DNA of 41,540 bases, from the NCBI GenBank assembly GCA_005884125.1, contig VAXP01000128.1, forward strand, positions 1 through 41,540. The letters are read 5' to 3'. This DNA is from Actinomycetota bacterium. GTDB taxonomy: Bacteria; Actinomycetota; Acidimicrobiia; Acidimicrobiales; AC-35. Shown here one piece after another: positions 27,023 to 35,201 of this stretch. The first letter of the stretch is position 1. Each line of letters begins with the position of its first letter. The notes below the pieces were generated by a model that had not been told where the DNA came from, searched no databases, and worked only from the letters and a program-made list of their open reading frames with translations. A program made the position numbers and the translations under genes.

Positions 27023-27454
27023 TCAGCCGCGGGGCGTCATGTCCAGATCGGGAGGCGGCATCTCGGGGATCTTCCAGCGGAGGTAGGGCTTGTCGTAGAC
27101 GTCGTGGTAGGCGTTGGCCGCCTCGACCATGGCCTGGAAAGCGGCCTCGAACGTGTCCCAGTCCTCCGAGTCGATGGCCTTGCGCACCACGGCCAGCTCC
27201 TCGTTTATGAACTTGTCCATGTTCTCCGCGTACTTGGGCCGCAGGAAGGCGCCCTTCTCCATGAGGTTGACCGCCTCCTTGAGCTGAAAGGCGGCCAGCG
27301 GCCGGTTCCTGGCCTGGCCCGCGTAGTAGCACTTCCAGATCCTCGCCCCCACGAGAGGCATGATCTCCGCCATCCCGGGCATGAGCGGGCCCAGGTCGTC
27401 GATGCTGAACGTGCCCTTGCCTGTGTCGATGACGTGGTCGTGGTCCTCAGACAC
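27023..27454 (-). CDS. Unknown protein, possibly catabolism-associated
   Basis: A 143-residue soluble, mainly helical protein starting at GTG 27454, which has a strong GGAGGGGGAG site; an upstream ATG at 27496 is less likely. Notable stretches are MPGMAEIMPLVGARIWKCYY, KEAVNLMEKGAFLRPKYAEN and MVEAANAYHDVYDKPYLRWK. I do not recognise a named family. It converges on the metallo-hydrolase gene with a four-base gap and lies 50 bases beyond the hairpin that follows the phasin-like gene. Confidence 0.65.
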   Translation of the reverse strand: MSEDHDHVIDTGKGTFSIDDLGPLMPGMAEIMPLVGARIWKCYYAGQARNRPLAAFQLKEAVNLMEKGAFLRPKYAENMDKFINEELAVVRKAIDSEDWDTFEAAFQAMVEAANAYHDVYDKPYLRWKIPEMPPPDLDMTPRG

Positions 27455-27503
27455 CTCTCCCCCTCCGTGGCTCGGGCGCATCTTGGCACGGGGCACACGC
27501 GAC

Positions 27504-27529
27504 GAGGGAGCGGCACAAGCCGCTCCCTC
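27504..27529 (-). terminator. Strong hairpin after the phasin-like gene
   Basis: A perfect 11-bp stem, GAGGGAGCGGC/GCCGCTCCCTC, with a 4-base loop, about 22 bases past the phasin-like stop on the minus strand. No U-run follows, as is frequent for actinobacterial terminators. Confidence 0.65.
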
Positions 27530-27550
27530 CTGCCACCCTTGATGGGTGGA

Positions 27551-27868
27551 TCAGTTGCTGGAGGCGTCCTCTCCGGGGGCGACCACCGGCTTCACCGCCG
27601 CCAGCAGGTTGGTCACGAACTCCTTCTGGGTCTCCAGGATCTTCTCGACGAAGCCGAAGGTCGCCTCGACGACCTGCTTGGGCTCGACGTCACGCAGGTA
27701 CGGCACCCGAACGCGGTCGGGTACGTAGGGCCGGACCACCTCGACGAGGCTCTTCACCGCGTCGATGGTCGTGTCCTGGCCGAAGCGGATGGCGTCCAGG
27801 ACCTGCTGCTGGACGTTCTCGGTGATCTCCTGCACGGCCTTCTGGGGGGACTCGGTGTTGCTCGGCAC
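27551..27868 (-). CDS. Phasin-like / helical surface-associated small protein
   Basis: A 105-residue amphipathic helical protein (QEITENVQQQVLDAIRFGQD, then VVEATFGFVEKILETQKEFV and LLAAVKPVV). The pattern resembles phasins, which coat polyhydroxyalkanoate granules, and also the helical part of actinobacterial HBHA-like proteins. There is no signal peptide or long Lys-rich tail, which favours phasin-like. The GTG start at 27868 has AGGAGG nine bases upstream, and a clear sigma-A-type promoter lies further up, so it is probably well expressed as a single-gene unit ended by the 27504-27529 hairpin. Function is tentative. Confidence 0.65.
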   Translation of the reverse strand: MPSNTESPQKAVQEITENVQQQVLDAIRFGQDTTIDAVKSLVEVVRPYVPDRVRVPYLRDVEPKQVVEATFGFVEKILETQKEFVTNLLAAVKPVVAPGEDASSN

Positions 27869-27906
27869 TGGGAATCTCCTCCTTGTCGGTACCTTCTCGG
27901 CTGCTA

Positions 27907-27936
27907 ACTATACTTTGCAGCCGGGTACCAAGTCAA
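27907..27936 (-). promoter_or_regulatory. Sigma-A-type promoter for the phasin-like gene
   Basis: On the minus strand, TTGACT (27931-27936) and TATAGT (27907-27912) are separated by 18 bases, near-consensus -35 and -10 boxes and the best promoter in the window. It is followed by a short leader with AGGAGG. The -35 box overlaps the P450 stop codon. Confidence 0.8.
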
Positions 27937-29141
27937 GCCGGGAGGGCAGGCGGGAACACCAGGGGCAGGTGGTCGGCCTGGCGGATGCCGGCTGAGAAGT
28001 GGATCTCGGCCCCCTCGGCCAGGGCGTAGTCGGGGATGCGGCGGTGGAGCTCCTCCAGGGCCACCCCCAGCTCCAGCCGGGCCAGGTGGGCGCCCAGGCA
28101 CAGGTGATGGCCTCCGCCGAAGGCCAGGTGGCGGTTAGGGTCCCGGGAGAGGGCGACGTCCTCCGGGCCGCCGAACTCCTCGCCGTCGGCGTTGGCCGCG
28201 CCCAGGACGAGGGTGACCCGCTCGCCTGCGCGCAGCTCCACCCCCGACATGGTCACGTCCTGGCGCAGCGCCCGGGGCACCACCGTCACCGGGGTCTGGT
28301 GGCGGAGCAGCTCCTCCACGGCCGCAGCGATGAGCCCGGGGTCGGCCACCAGCTGCCGGCGCCTGTCCGGGTGCCGGGCCAGGTAGGCCACCATGCAGTC
28401 GAGGGTGGCCGTCACCGTGTCGAGACCGCCCAGGAGCATGAGCTGGCAGATGCCGAGCAGCTCGCGGTCGGTCAGGGCCCGGCCGTCGAGGTTGGTGTGC
28501 ACGAGCTGGCCGAGCAGGCCGTCTCCCCGAGTCCGGCGGTGATCGGCGACGGCGTCCACGAAGTACTCGTTGATGGCCTTGCTCGTCGCCTCGCGGATGG
28601 CGGCCGCCGCCTCCAGGTCGCCGGGCTCGACGTTGGGCCTGATGAGCTCGTCCCGCCAGCGCAGGAAGGTGGGCAGGTCCTCCATCGGCAGCCCGAACAG
28701 CCGCAGGAAGATGGCCGAGGGCAGAGGCGTGGCGAACTCCTGGTGGAAGTCGCAGTCCCCCCTCGACGCGAACTTGTCGATCAGGGCGTTGACGTCCCGG
28801 CGAACGTCGGGCTCGAGCTCCCCCACCTTGCGGGGCACGAATTCCGGGTTGAGCAGCCGGCGGTACCAGGTGTGCTCGGGGGGGTCCATCTGCAGGGGGA
28901 TGAGGGGCTGCTCCTGGCCGATGGAGAAGGCGTCGGAGGAGGAGAAGACCTCCGGGTGCCTGAGAGCCCAGAGCACGTCCTCGTAGCGGGAGATGTATAC
29001 GGAGGACCACTCTCCCTCCCCGGCCCGGGCCACCGGGCACGTCTCCCGCACCTGTCGGTAGGCGGCGTGGGGGTCGTCGGCGGCCCCGCCGGTGAATATG
29101 AGAAGCCCCACGTCGACCGGCGCGGCTTCCTCCAGGTCCAT
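27933..29141 (-). CDS. Cytochrome P450
   Basis: A 402-residue soluble bacterial P450. The I-helix oxygen-activation motif is LLGGLDTVTA near residue 240, the ExxR is EELLR near 275, and the heme loop is FGGGHHLCLGAHLAR with the ligand Cys near 350. It hydroxylates an organic substrate using electrons from a ferredoxin, which is not encoded nearby. A strong GAGGAGG site precedes the ATG. It follows the deacylase gene by 16 bases and so belongs to the amidohydrolase/deacylase/P450 operon. Substrate unknown; terpenoid, steroid or xenobiotic are typical for related actinobacterial enzymes. Confidence 0.94.
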   Translation of the reverse strand: MDLEEAAPVDVGLLIFTGGAADDPHAAYRQVRETCPVARAGEGEWSSVYISRYEDVLWALRHPEVFSSSDAFSIGQEQPLIPLQMDPPEHTWYRRLLNPEFVPRKVGELEPDVRRDVNALIDKFASRGDCDFHQEFATPLPSAIFLRLFGLPMEDLPTFLRWRDELIRPNVEPGDLEAAAAIREATSKAINEYFVDAVADHRRTRGDGLLGQLVHTNLDGRALTDRELLGICQLMLLGGLDTVTATLDCMVAYLARHPDRRRQLVADPGLIAAAVEELLRHQTPVTVVPRALRQDVTMSGVELRAGERVTLVLGAANADGEEFGGPEDVALSRDPNRHLAFGGGHHLCLGAHLARLELGVALEELHRRIPDYALAEGAEIHFSAGIRQADHLPLVFPPALPA

Positions 29142-29157
29142 CGCTCCTCCTCGCCCC

Positions 29158-30879
29158 TCAGCTCCCGGCCCGAACCGTCTCGGTGTCCCGCCCCGACCGC
29201 AGCACCCGCCCTGGCGTCGCCCCCGTGAAGGCGCCCGACCGGGCGATCTCAGTCCCGTTCACCAGCACGTGCTCCACGCCCTGGGCCTCGGCCACGATGC
29301 GGCTCGCTCCCCCGGGCAGGTCCTCCCGGGTCCGCTCCTCCAGAGGTCCCACCGTGGCCGGGTCGAACACGACCACGTCGGCGTGCCAGCCGGGGACGAG
29401 CCGGCCCCGCTCCTTCAGCCCGTACAGGCGGGCGGGCACGTCGGTGAGCGCCCTCACCGCCTCCTCCAAGCTGAGCAGGGCCCGCTCACGCACCGCCTCG
29501 CCGACCAGGAACGTGCTGTAGGAGGCGCCGCACATCATGTCTAGGTGGGCCCCGGCATCCGACCCGCCCACCACGGCCCGCCGGTCCCGCCACACCTCGG
29601 CCCGCGCCGTCCAGGTCTCGTCCTCCTCCTTGCCCATCTCGGGCCTCAACCCGGTGCGCAGGCCGTCGGCCACCACGACGTCGAGGAGGGCGTCGAACGG
29701 CTCCTTGCCCTGCTCGCGGGCGATGTCCCCGATCCTCCGCCCCTCCAGGCGGCGGGTCTCGTCGGTGAAGGCCTCGGCGATGGTGAGCCGCTCCCAACGG
29801 GCCAGGTTGGCCAGCACACCGGCCTCGGGCGAATGGGCCCGCTCGTCCAGCCCCCGCCTGACCTCGGGGTCGGAGAGGGCGGCCAGGCGCTCGGGCACGG
29901 GGAGCGAGAGCGTCTCCCGCCATCCGGGCAGGGCGTCGAGCACGAAGCCGGTGAGGAACGAGAGGCGGATGCGCACCCCCTGGGGGAGCGTCAGGGCCAC
30001 GACCCGTCCGCCGCGCTCGGACGCGGTGGTGGAAGCGGCCAGCTGGTGCTCGTGGTTGCCCCCCGCCCTCACCCCCAGCACGTTCCAGTTCAGGGGACGG
30101 TCGGCGGCCAGTGACAGCTGGGCCAGAAGGTCGACCTCCTCCTGGCTGAAGCCGTTGAGGCAGCCGGGGATGATCAGCTCGAGCTGGGTGCCCGGGTGCT
30201 CACGCACGCAGGAGGCGAGGTGAAGGAGCTCCTCAGCGGTGGCCGAGCGGGAGGGCACGGGGTTTCCGTCGCCGTCGTTGTGGGTGTGGGCCTGGGACGA
30301 GGAGAACCCCAGGGCGCCGTCGGACAGGGACTGGTGGAGCATCGCGGCCATGGCCTCGATTGCGGGCTCGTCGGCGGGCTTGGCCGTGGCCGCCTCACCC
30401 ATGGCCAGCCGGCGCAGGGCGGAGTGACCGACGAGGAAGCCGGCGTTCACCGCCACCTCCCGGCCTTCCAGACAGTCCAGGTAGTCGCCGAAGGTCGTCC
30501 ACTCCCAGGGCACACCCTGCTGCAGGGCGGGCAGGGGGATGCCCTCCACCCGGGCCATGAGCCGGGCCATGTAGTCGACGTGGTCGGGCGCGGCCGGCGC
30601 CAGAGTGAAGCCGCAATTGCCCCCGAACACGGTGGTCACACCGTGCAGGGGTGAGGGGCTGGCCGTCGGGTCCCACATGAGCTGGGCGTCGTAGTGGGTG
30701 TGGAGGTCGACGAAACCGGGAGCCACGACCATCCCGCCCGCGTCGATGGTCCGCGCCGCGCCGTCGTCGAGCTCGCCCACCTCGATGACCCTGCCGTCGC
30801 GCACCCCGACGTCCGCCCGCCGCGGCGCCGACCCCGTGCCGTCCACAACAGTCCCGCCCACGATGGCCAGGTCGAGCAT
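29158..30879 (-). CDS. Amidohydrolase, N-acyl-D-amino-acid deacylase family
   Basis: A 573-residue metal-dependent hydrolase of the D-aminoacylase/dihydroorotase-like class. It shows the N-terminal beta-sandwich LDLAIVGGTVVDGTG, the metal site GFVDLHTHYDAQLMWDP, TTVFGGNCGFTLAP, and the late Asp in VVGGSDAGAHLDM, with a C-terminal GRLVPGWHADVVVFDP. It likely cleaves an amide of an N-acyl amino acid or similar compound. Start and stop of neighbours overlap by one base (TGATG), so it is translationally coupled to the upstream amidohydrolase. Substrate cannot be fixed. Confidence 0.9.
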   Translation of the reverse strand: MLDLAIVGGTVVDGTGSAPRRADVGVRDGRVIEVGELDDGAARTIDAGGMVVAPGFVDLHTHYDAQLMWDPTASPSPLHGVTTVFGGNCGFTLAPAAPDHVDYMARLMARVEGIPLPALQQGVPWEWTTFGDYLDCLEGREVAVNAGFLVGHSALRRLAMGEAATAKPADEPAIEAMAAMLHQSLSDGALGFSSSQAHTHNDGDGNPVPSRSATAEELLHLASCVREHPGTQLELIIPGCLNGFSQEEVDLLAQLSLAADRPLNWNVLGVRAGGNHEHQLAASTTASERGGRVVALTLPQGVRIRLSFLTGFVLDALPGWRETLSLPVPERLAALSDPEVRRGLDERAHSPEAGVLANLARWERLTIAEAFTDETRRLEGRRIGDIAREQGKEPFDALLDVVVADGLRTGLRPEMGKEEDETWTARAEVWRDRRAVVGGSDAGAHLDMMCGASYSTFLVGEAVRERALLSLEEAVRALTDVPARLYGLKERGRLVPGWHADVVVFDPATVGPLEERTREDLPGGASRIVAEAQGVEHVLVNGTEIARSGAFTGATPGRVLRSGRDTETVRAGS

Positions 30880-32114
30880 CAAGCCTCCTTCGACGTCGCG
30901 GCCGCCGGGACCTGCAAGTGATCGGGAACGGGGTGGCGGAAGAGCCTGGACGCGTTCTCCCAGGTGACCATCCGGACCTCCTGGGGCGAGAGCCCGGCCA
31001 ACCCCTTGCGGGCACGAACCTGGGTGTCCGGCCAGGTCGAGTCGGCGTGGGGGTAGTCGCTCTCCAGCATGATGCGGTCGACTCCGATGTGGTCCCGCAG
31101 GGCGAAGGTCGTGGGGATGTCGATGGTGCAGAACCAGAAGTTGCGCCGCAACGTCTCCACCGGCGACAGCTCGGCGTCTTTCCATGCGGCCAGGCCCACG
31201 GCGGAGTGGTCGAGCACGTAGTCGACCCGGTCGATGAGCATGGGCACCCACCCGATGCCGCCTTCGGAGAACGCCACCTTGATCTCGGGGAACCGGGTCG
31301 GGATGCCGGCCCACAACCAGTCCGCCGCCGTGACCAGCGCGTTCACCGGGAAGAGCGACGTGTACAGCTCCAGCGGCGCCCCCGGCGAGCGGGCCGCCGT
31401 CCAGCTGGACGAGCCGTTGTGGAGGCACACCACGGTGTCCGTCTCCTCGCAGGCCCGCAGGAACGGGTCCCAGTGGGTCGTGTGCATGGACGGCAGTCCG
31501 AGGTCCACCGGGTTCTCGGGGAAGCTCACGGCCTTGAAGCCGCGCTCGGCGTTGGCCCGCACGTCGGCCGCGGCCACCTCGGGCTCGTCCAGCCAGGCCA
31601 GCTGCAGGGCGATGATGCGGTCCGGATGGGGCCCTGCCCACTCTTCCCTGTGCCAGTCGTTCCAGGCCCGCAGGCAGGCCAGGCCCAGCTCGGAGTCCTT
31701 GCTGCGGGCGAACACTGTCCCCGCGAAGCCGGCGATGAGGGACGGGAAGCACAGCGACGCATAGGTCCCGTCGATGTCCATGTCCCGCACCCGGGCGTCG
31801 ACGTCGTAGCAGCCCGGGCGCATCTCGTCGAAGCGGGCCGGCTCCATGCTCCACTCCTCCTTGGGCCGCCCGGCCACCGCGTTCAGACCGACCTGGGGGT
31901 AGAGCTGGCCTTCGTAGAGCCACTGCTCCCGACCGGCGTCGTCGACCACGACCCTGGGGGCACGGTCGGCTAGGGCGGCGGGCACCCGTCCCTCGAAGAG
32001 GTGGGCGGGCTCGATGAGATGGTCGTCCACCGAGATGATGGTGAACGTCCGCTCCCTGGGCTCCGGGTCGGGAAGGAGGGTGGTCCGCTGCTGGGCGGCT
32101 TCTCCCACGGCCAT
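30879..32114 (-). CDS. Amidohydrolase-2 family (ACMSD-like TIM barrel) protein
   Basis: A 411-residue protein of the amidohydrolase-2 family (decarboxylases and hydrolases on ring-cleavage-type substrates). It has IISVDDHLIEPAHLFEGRVP at the N-terminus, which replaces the usual HxH with DDH as in many actinobacterial members, then MDIDGTYASLCFPSL, VVCLHNGSSSW and ESDYPHADSTWPD with the catalytic Asp. GAGGAGG precedes ATG 32114. It is the first gene of a three-gene unit with the deacylase and the P450, and lies 26 bases downstream of the HNH gene, so read-through from there is possible. A role in breakdown of aromatic or steroid compounds is inferred from family and neighbours. Confidence 0.88.
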   Translation of the reverse strand: MAVGEAAQQRTTLLPDPEPRERTFTIISVDDHLIEPAHLFEGRVPAALADRAPRVVVDDAGREQWLYEGQLYPQVGLNAVAGRPKEEWSMEPARFDEMRPGCYDVDARVRDMDIDGTYASLCFPSLIAGFAGTVFARSKDSELGLACLRAWNDWHREEWAGPHPDRIIALQLAWLDEPEVAAADVRANAERGFKAVSFPENPVDLGLPSMHTTHWDPFLRACEETDTVVCLHNGSSSWTAARSPGAPLELYTSLFPVNALVTAADWLWAGIPTRFPEIKVAFSEGGIGWVPMLIDRVDYVLDHSAVGLAAWKDAELSPVETLRRNFWFCTIDIPTTFALRDHIGVDRIMLESDYPHADSTWPDTQVRARKGLAGLSPQEVRMVTWENASRLFRHPVPDHLQVPAAATSKEA

Positions 32115-32140
32115 CGCGCCTCCTCTCGCCGGCCCAGAGG

Positions 32141-33424
32141 TTAGTTGCGCGCCAGATCCAGCACCGGTGGGCTCCCCGGAGGTGTGCTGACGTCGATCAC
32201 CGAGCCGTCGGGGCGGTAGAAGACGAGCTCGTGGTTGGCGTCGCCTTCTGCGTAGAAGCCGGCGTGGAGCAAAGTGTGGTGGCGAGTACAGCACAGGCAG
32301 CCATTGCAGATGTCGGTGCTACCCCCCTTGGACCACCAGCGCAGGTGGTGGATGTCGACGATGCTGCGCTGACAGCCCGGGAAGCGGCACCGGCCCCCGT
32401 CGCGCACGGTGATGGCCCGGCGCTGGGCCCGGTTCCACACCTTGGTCTTGCGCCCGAGATCCAGGGGCTCGCCCCCCAGCGTGACATGGGCCACCACGCT
32501 GCAGTCGCACAGGATGCGCTCCAGCTCCTCACCGAGGGGGGTGCCGCCGACCAGGCGCCCGTTGCCGGAGCGGGCCTGAGCCGATGCCGTCGCCGATGCC
32601 TGGCCGGACACGTCGACCACGGCGTGCACCAGGTAGCGGTCGGCGCCCACCGCCGCCCCTTCCTGGGCGTGGGCCAGGCCCGTGCGCACCAGCTCCATGA
32701 AGGCGTCGGCCCGGCGCTCGGCCCAGCTGGTGGGCCCGCCCTCGCTGTCCGCACGTGAAGACTCGTCAACAGGGGCGCCCCGGTCCAGGAAGGCGTCCAG
32801 GGTGACGTGCAGCTCTTCCAGCTCCACCGACGACAGCCTGATCTCGGCCGAGCCGATGCCCGAGTATCCCCGGTCGAGGCAGACGCCGCGCCGGTCGTGG
32901 CGGCGCTGCCAGGGGCCGAGGGGGCGGTCCTGGTCGTGGTTGAGGCGGTAGCGGCGGATGGCCTCCTCCAAGCCGAGCACGCTGGAGTCCCGGGCCACCA
33001 CCACCAGGGCCTCGTCCACCTCGGGCGAGGTGTCTTCCAGGCGGGTGATGGCCCGCACCGCCGAGTAGGAGATCTCCCCTGCCGCGAAGGCGGCCGCCAC
33101 CGCGGGCCGGCGTCTGAGCTCGTGGGCTATGCGCAGCTTCTCGAAGGCGGTGCTGCGGGCCATCTTGGTGCGCCACATGAGCCACTCCGCCCCCGAGAGC
33201 TGGCCGTCGGCGGCCCAGTCCCCGTGGGCGTCGAACTCGGCCAGCACGTCGAGCCAGGCCGCCTCGCTGCCGTCTATGAGGCCCCGGCGCTCCACCAGCC
33301 AGGCCCCCAGGTCGAACATGGGCGCGTCGGCCCTCGCCTCCCCCAGCGTCGCCACCAAGGCGACCACCTCCCCGCCTATGGGAATATATGTTCGATCATG
33401 GTAGCGAGGGGGTGTGACGGTCAT
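32141..33424 (-). CDS. DUF222/HNH endonuclease-signature protein (13E12-like)
   Basis: A 427-residue protein with an N-terminal helical DUF222 domain (about 40-300, including LSGAEWLMWRTKMARSTAFEKL) and a C-terminal HNH nuclease motif (about 340-390): CRFPGC, VDIHHLRWWSKGGSTDICNG and CTRHHTLLH. This family is highly multiplied in actinobacterial genomes and its role is obscure. The start is uncertain: ATG 33424 is the longest, but an AT-rich promoter-like segment and an SOS-like box (33381-33395) lie within its first 20 codons, so GTG 33367 may be the true start. The ThDP enzyme gene diverges from here. Confidence 0.85.
   Translation of the reverse strand: MTVTPPRYHDRTYIPIGGEVVALVATLGEARADAPMFDLGAWLVERRGLIDGSEAAWLDVLAEFDAHGDWAADGQLSGAEWLMWRTKMARSTAFEKLRIAHELRRRPAVAAAFAAGEISYSAVRAITRLEDTSPEVDEALVVVARDSSVLGLEEAIRRYRLNHDQDRPLGPWQRRHDRRGVCLDRGYSGIGSAEIRLSSVELEELHVTLDAFLDRGAPVDESSRADSEGGPTSWAERRADAFMELVRTGLAHAQEGAAVGADRYLVHAVVDVSGQASATASAQARSGNGRLVGGTPLGEELERILCDCSVVAHVTLGGEPLDLGRKTKVWNRAQRRAITVRDGGRCRFPGCQRSIVDIHHLRWWSKGGSTDICNGCLCCTRHHTLLHAGFYAEGDANHELVFYRPDGSVIDVSTPPGSPPVLDLARN
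33381..33395. promoter_or_regulatory. Weak LexA/SOS-box-like site in the divergent promoter region
   Basis: GGAATATATGTTCGA resembles the actinobacterial SOS box CGAAC-N4-GTTCG, with a perfect right half-site and two mismatches in the left. It sits in an AT-rich island between the HNH and ThDP enzyme genes. One half is degenerate, so binding is uncertain. Confidence 0.3.
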
Positions 33425-33473
33425 CTCCTGTGCTTCGATGGCTCGTCACTCAGGCCGGCGACGGGAGGTGGCC

Positions 33474-35042
33474 ATGCCGGAGGAGGCCTTCACGCCGAGC
33501 GGGGCGCAGCGACTGGTCGAGGCCGCGGTTGGCGCCGGGGTCGAGGTGTGCTTCGCCAACCCGGGGACCACCGAGCTCCCCCTCGTCGATGCCCTCGACC
33601 GCGTGCCCGGTGTGCGGGCCGTGCTGGGACTGTTCGAGGGCGTGTGCACCGGGGCCGCCGACGGCTACGCCCGGGTGGCTGGCGAGCCCGCCCTCACCCT
33701 GCTCCACCTGGGGCCCGGGTTCGCCAACGGCATCGCCAATCTCCACAACGCCAGGCGGGCGCGAAGCCCGGTGGTGAACCTCATCGGCGACCACGCCACC
33801 TGGCACCTGGCCGCCGACGCCCCGCTCACCAGCGACATCGTCTCCCTGGCCTCCCCCGTCTCGGGCTTCGTGCGGACATGCGGGACGGCCGACGGCCTGG
33901 CCGGGGACGTCCTGGCCGCGCTGGCCGCTTCGGTCGACCCGCCGGGCCAGGTGGCCACCCTGATCGTCCCCGCCGACTGCCAGTGGGACCCGGCCCCGTC
34001 ACAGCCCCCTCCGGCGCCCCGGCGCCCGCGGGCCGCGCCCGTCGACGAGGAGACGGTGGCTTCGGCGGCCAAGGCCATGCGCACGGCGTCGTCACCCGTC
34101 CTCTACCTGGGGGGCGCGGCCCTGGGCGAGCGGGGTCTGTCGGCGGCGGCCCGGATCCAGGCCGCGACCCGGCGCCCTGTCTTCGCCGAGACCTTCGCGG
34201 CCAAGGTCGAGAGGGGCGGGGCCCTCCCCTGGTTCCAGTCGCTCCCCTACTTCCCCGAGCGAGCGGTCGAGGCCCTGGCCGGAGCCGACGTCTTCGTCAC
34301 CGCGGGGGCTCCGCCGCCCGTGTCCTTCTTCGCCGTGCCCGGCGTGCCCAGCACCCTGTCCCCTCCGACCGCCTCCCACCTGGCGCTGGCCGACCCCGGC
34401 AACGACGTTGCCGCCGCCCTGGAGGCCCTGGCCGACGCGCTCGGCGCGCCCGAGCGCGTCGTGCAGGACCCGCGGCCGGCGCTGGAGCTTCCTTCCGGGC
34501 CCGACCTCAACGCCGACGTGGCCGGCCTGGCCGTGGCCGCCCTGCTCCCGGAGGGGGCCATCGTGGTGGACGAGGGCGCCACCAGCGGCCTGGGCTACAC
34601 GGTGCGCTCGCCCTTCGCGGCCCGGCACACCACCCTGGGCCTGACCGGAGGGGCCATAGGCATCGGGCTGCCCCTCGCAGTAGGGGCGGCGGTGGCCGCG
34701 CCCGACCGGCGGGTGGTCGCGCTACAAGCCGACGGCAGCGGCATGTACACCATCCAGGCCCTGTGGACCATGGCCCGCGAAGCCCTTGACGTCACCGTCG
34801 TGGTGTTCGCCAACCGCCGCTACGCCATCCTCGGGCTGGAGCTGATTCGGGCCGGGATCGACCGGCCCGGACCCATCGCCACGGCACTGACCGACCTCTC
34901 CCGTCCTGACCTCGACTGGGTGTCGCTGGCCGCGGGGATGGGAGTGCCGGGCTGGCGGGCGACCACGGCCGACCAGTTCGTCGACCACCTGCGGCGATCG
35001 CTGTCGACGGAGGGGCCGTCGCTGATCGAGGCCGTGATCTGA
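33474..35042 (+). CDS. ThDP-dependent enzyme, acetolactate synthase/benzoylformate decarboxylase-like
   Basis: A 522-residue thiamine-diphosphate enzyme with the three domains of this class: N-terminal PYR domain with VCFANPGTTELPLVDALD and the cofactor-activating Glu in GLFEGVCTGAADGYARV, a central domain, and the PP domain with ADGSGMYTIQALWTM and downstream Asn in VVVFANRRYAIL (the GDG-N type motif, with Ala for the first Gly). GGGAGG precedes ATG 33474. Family members are often labelled acetolactate synthase large subunit; this one has no partner small subunit nearby and probably acts on another 2-oxo acid. It leads a plus-strand group with an F420-type oxidoreductase and a cyclase. Confidence 0.87.
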   Translation: MPEEAFTPSGAQRLVEAAVGAGVEVCFANPGTTELPLVDALDRVPGVRAVLGLFEGVCTGAADGYARVAGEPALTLLHLGPGFANGIANLHNARRARSPVVNLIGDHATWHLAADAPLTSDIVSLASPVSGFVRTCGTADGLAGDVLAALAASVDPPGQVATLIVPADCQWDPAPSQPPPAPRRPRAAPVDEETVASAAKAMRTASSPVLYLGGAALGERGLSAAARIQAATRRPVFAETFAAKVERGGALPWFQSLPYFPERAVEALAGADVFVTAGAPPPVSFFAVPGVPSTLSPPTASHLALADPGNDVAAALEALADALGAPERVVQDPRPALELPSGPDLNADVAGLAVAALLPEGAIVVDEGATSGLGYTVRSPFAARHTTLGLTGGAIGIGLPLAVGAAVAAPDRRVVALQADGSGMYTIQALWTMAREALDVTVVVFANRRYAILGLELIRAGIDRPGPIATALTDLSRPDLDWVSLAAGMGVPGWRATTADQFVDHLRRSLSTEGPSLIEAVI

Positions 35043-35201
35043 TCGTGGGGTGATGCCATGAGACAGGACCACCCGACACCCGGTCACCGCCCACCGGGCC
35101 AGGCCGGCCTGCGCCACGTCGACTGCGGTCACATTCCCGAACACCCCACGGCCATGCCCGACCACGCACCGGCGCGCTGACGCCCCCCACGACGGCCTGC
35201 G

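Noticed and set aside
35058-35180. 40-codon His/Pro-rich ORF between the ThDP enzyme and the F420-type oxidoreductase
   Set aside because: No clear ribosome-binding site and composition typical of out-of-frame GC-rich DNA. It could be tested by conservation, but is not supported as a gene here.
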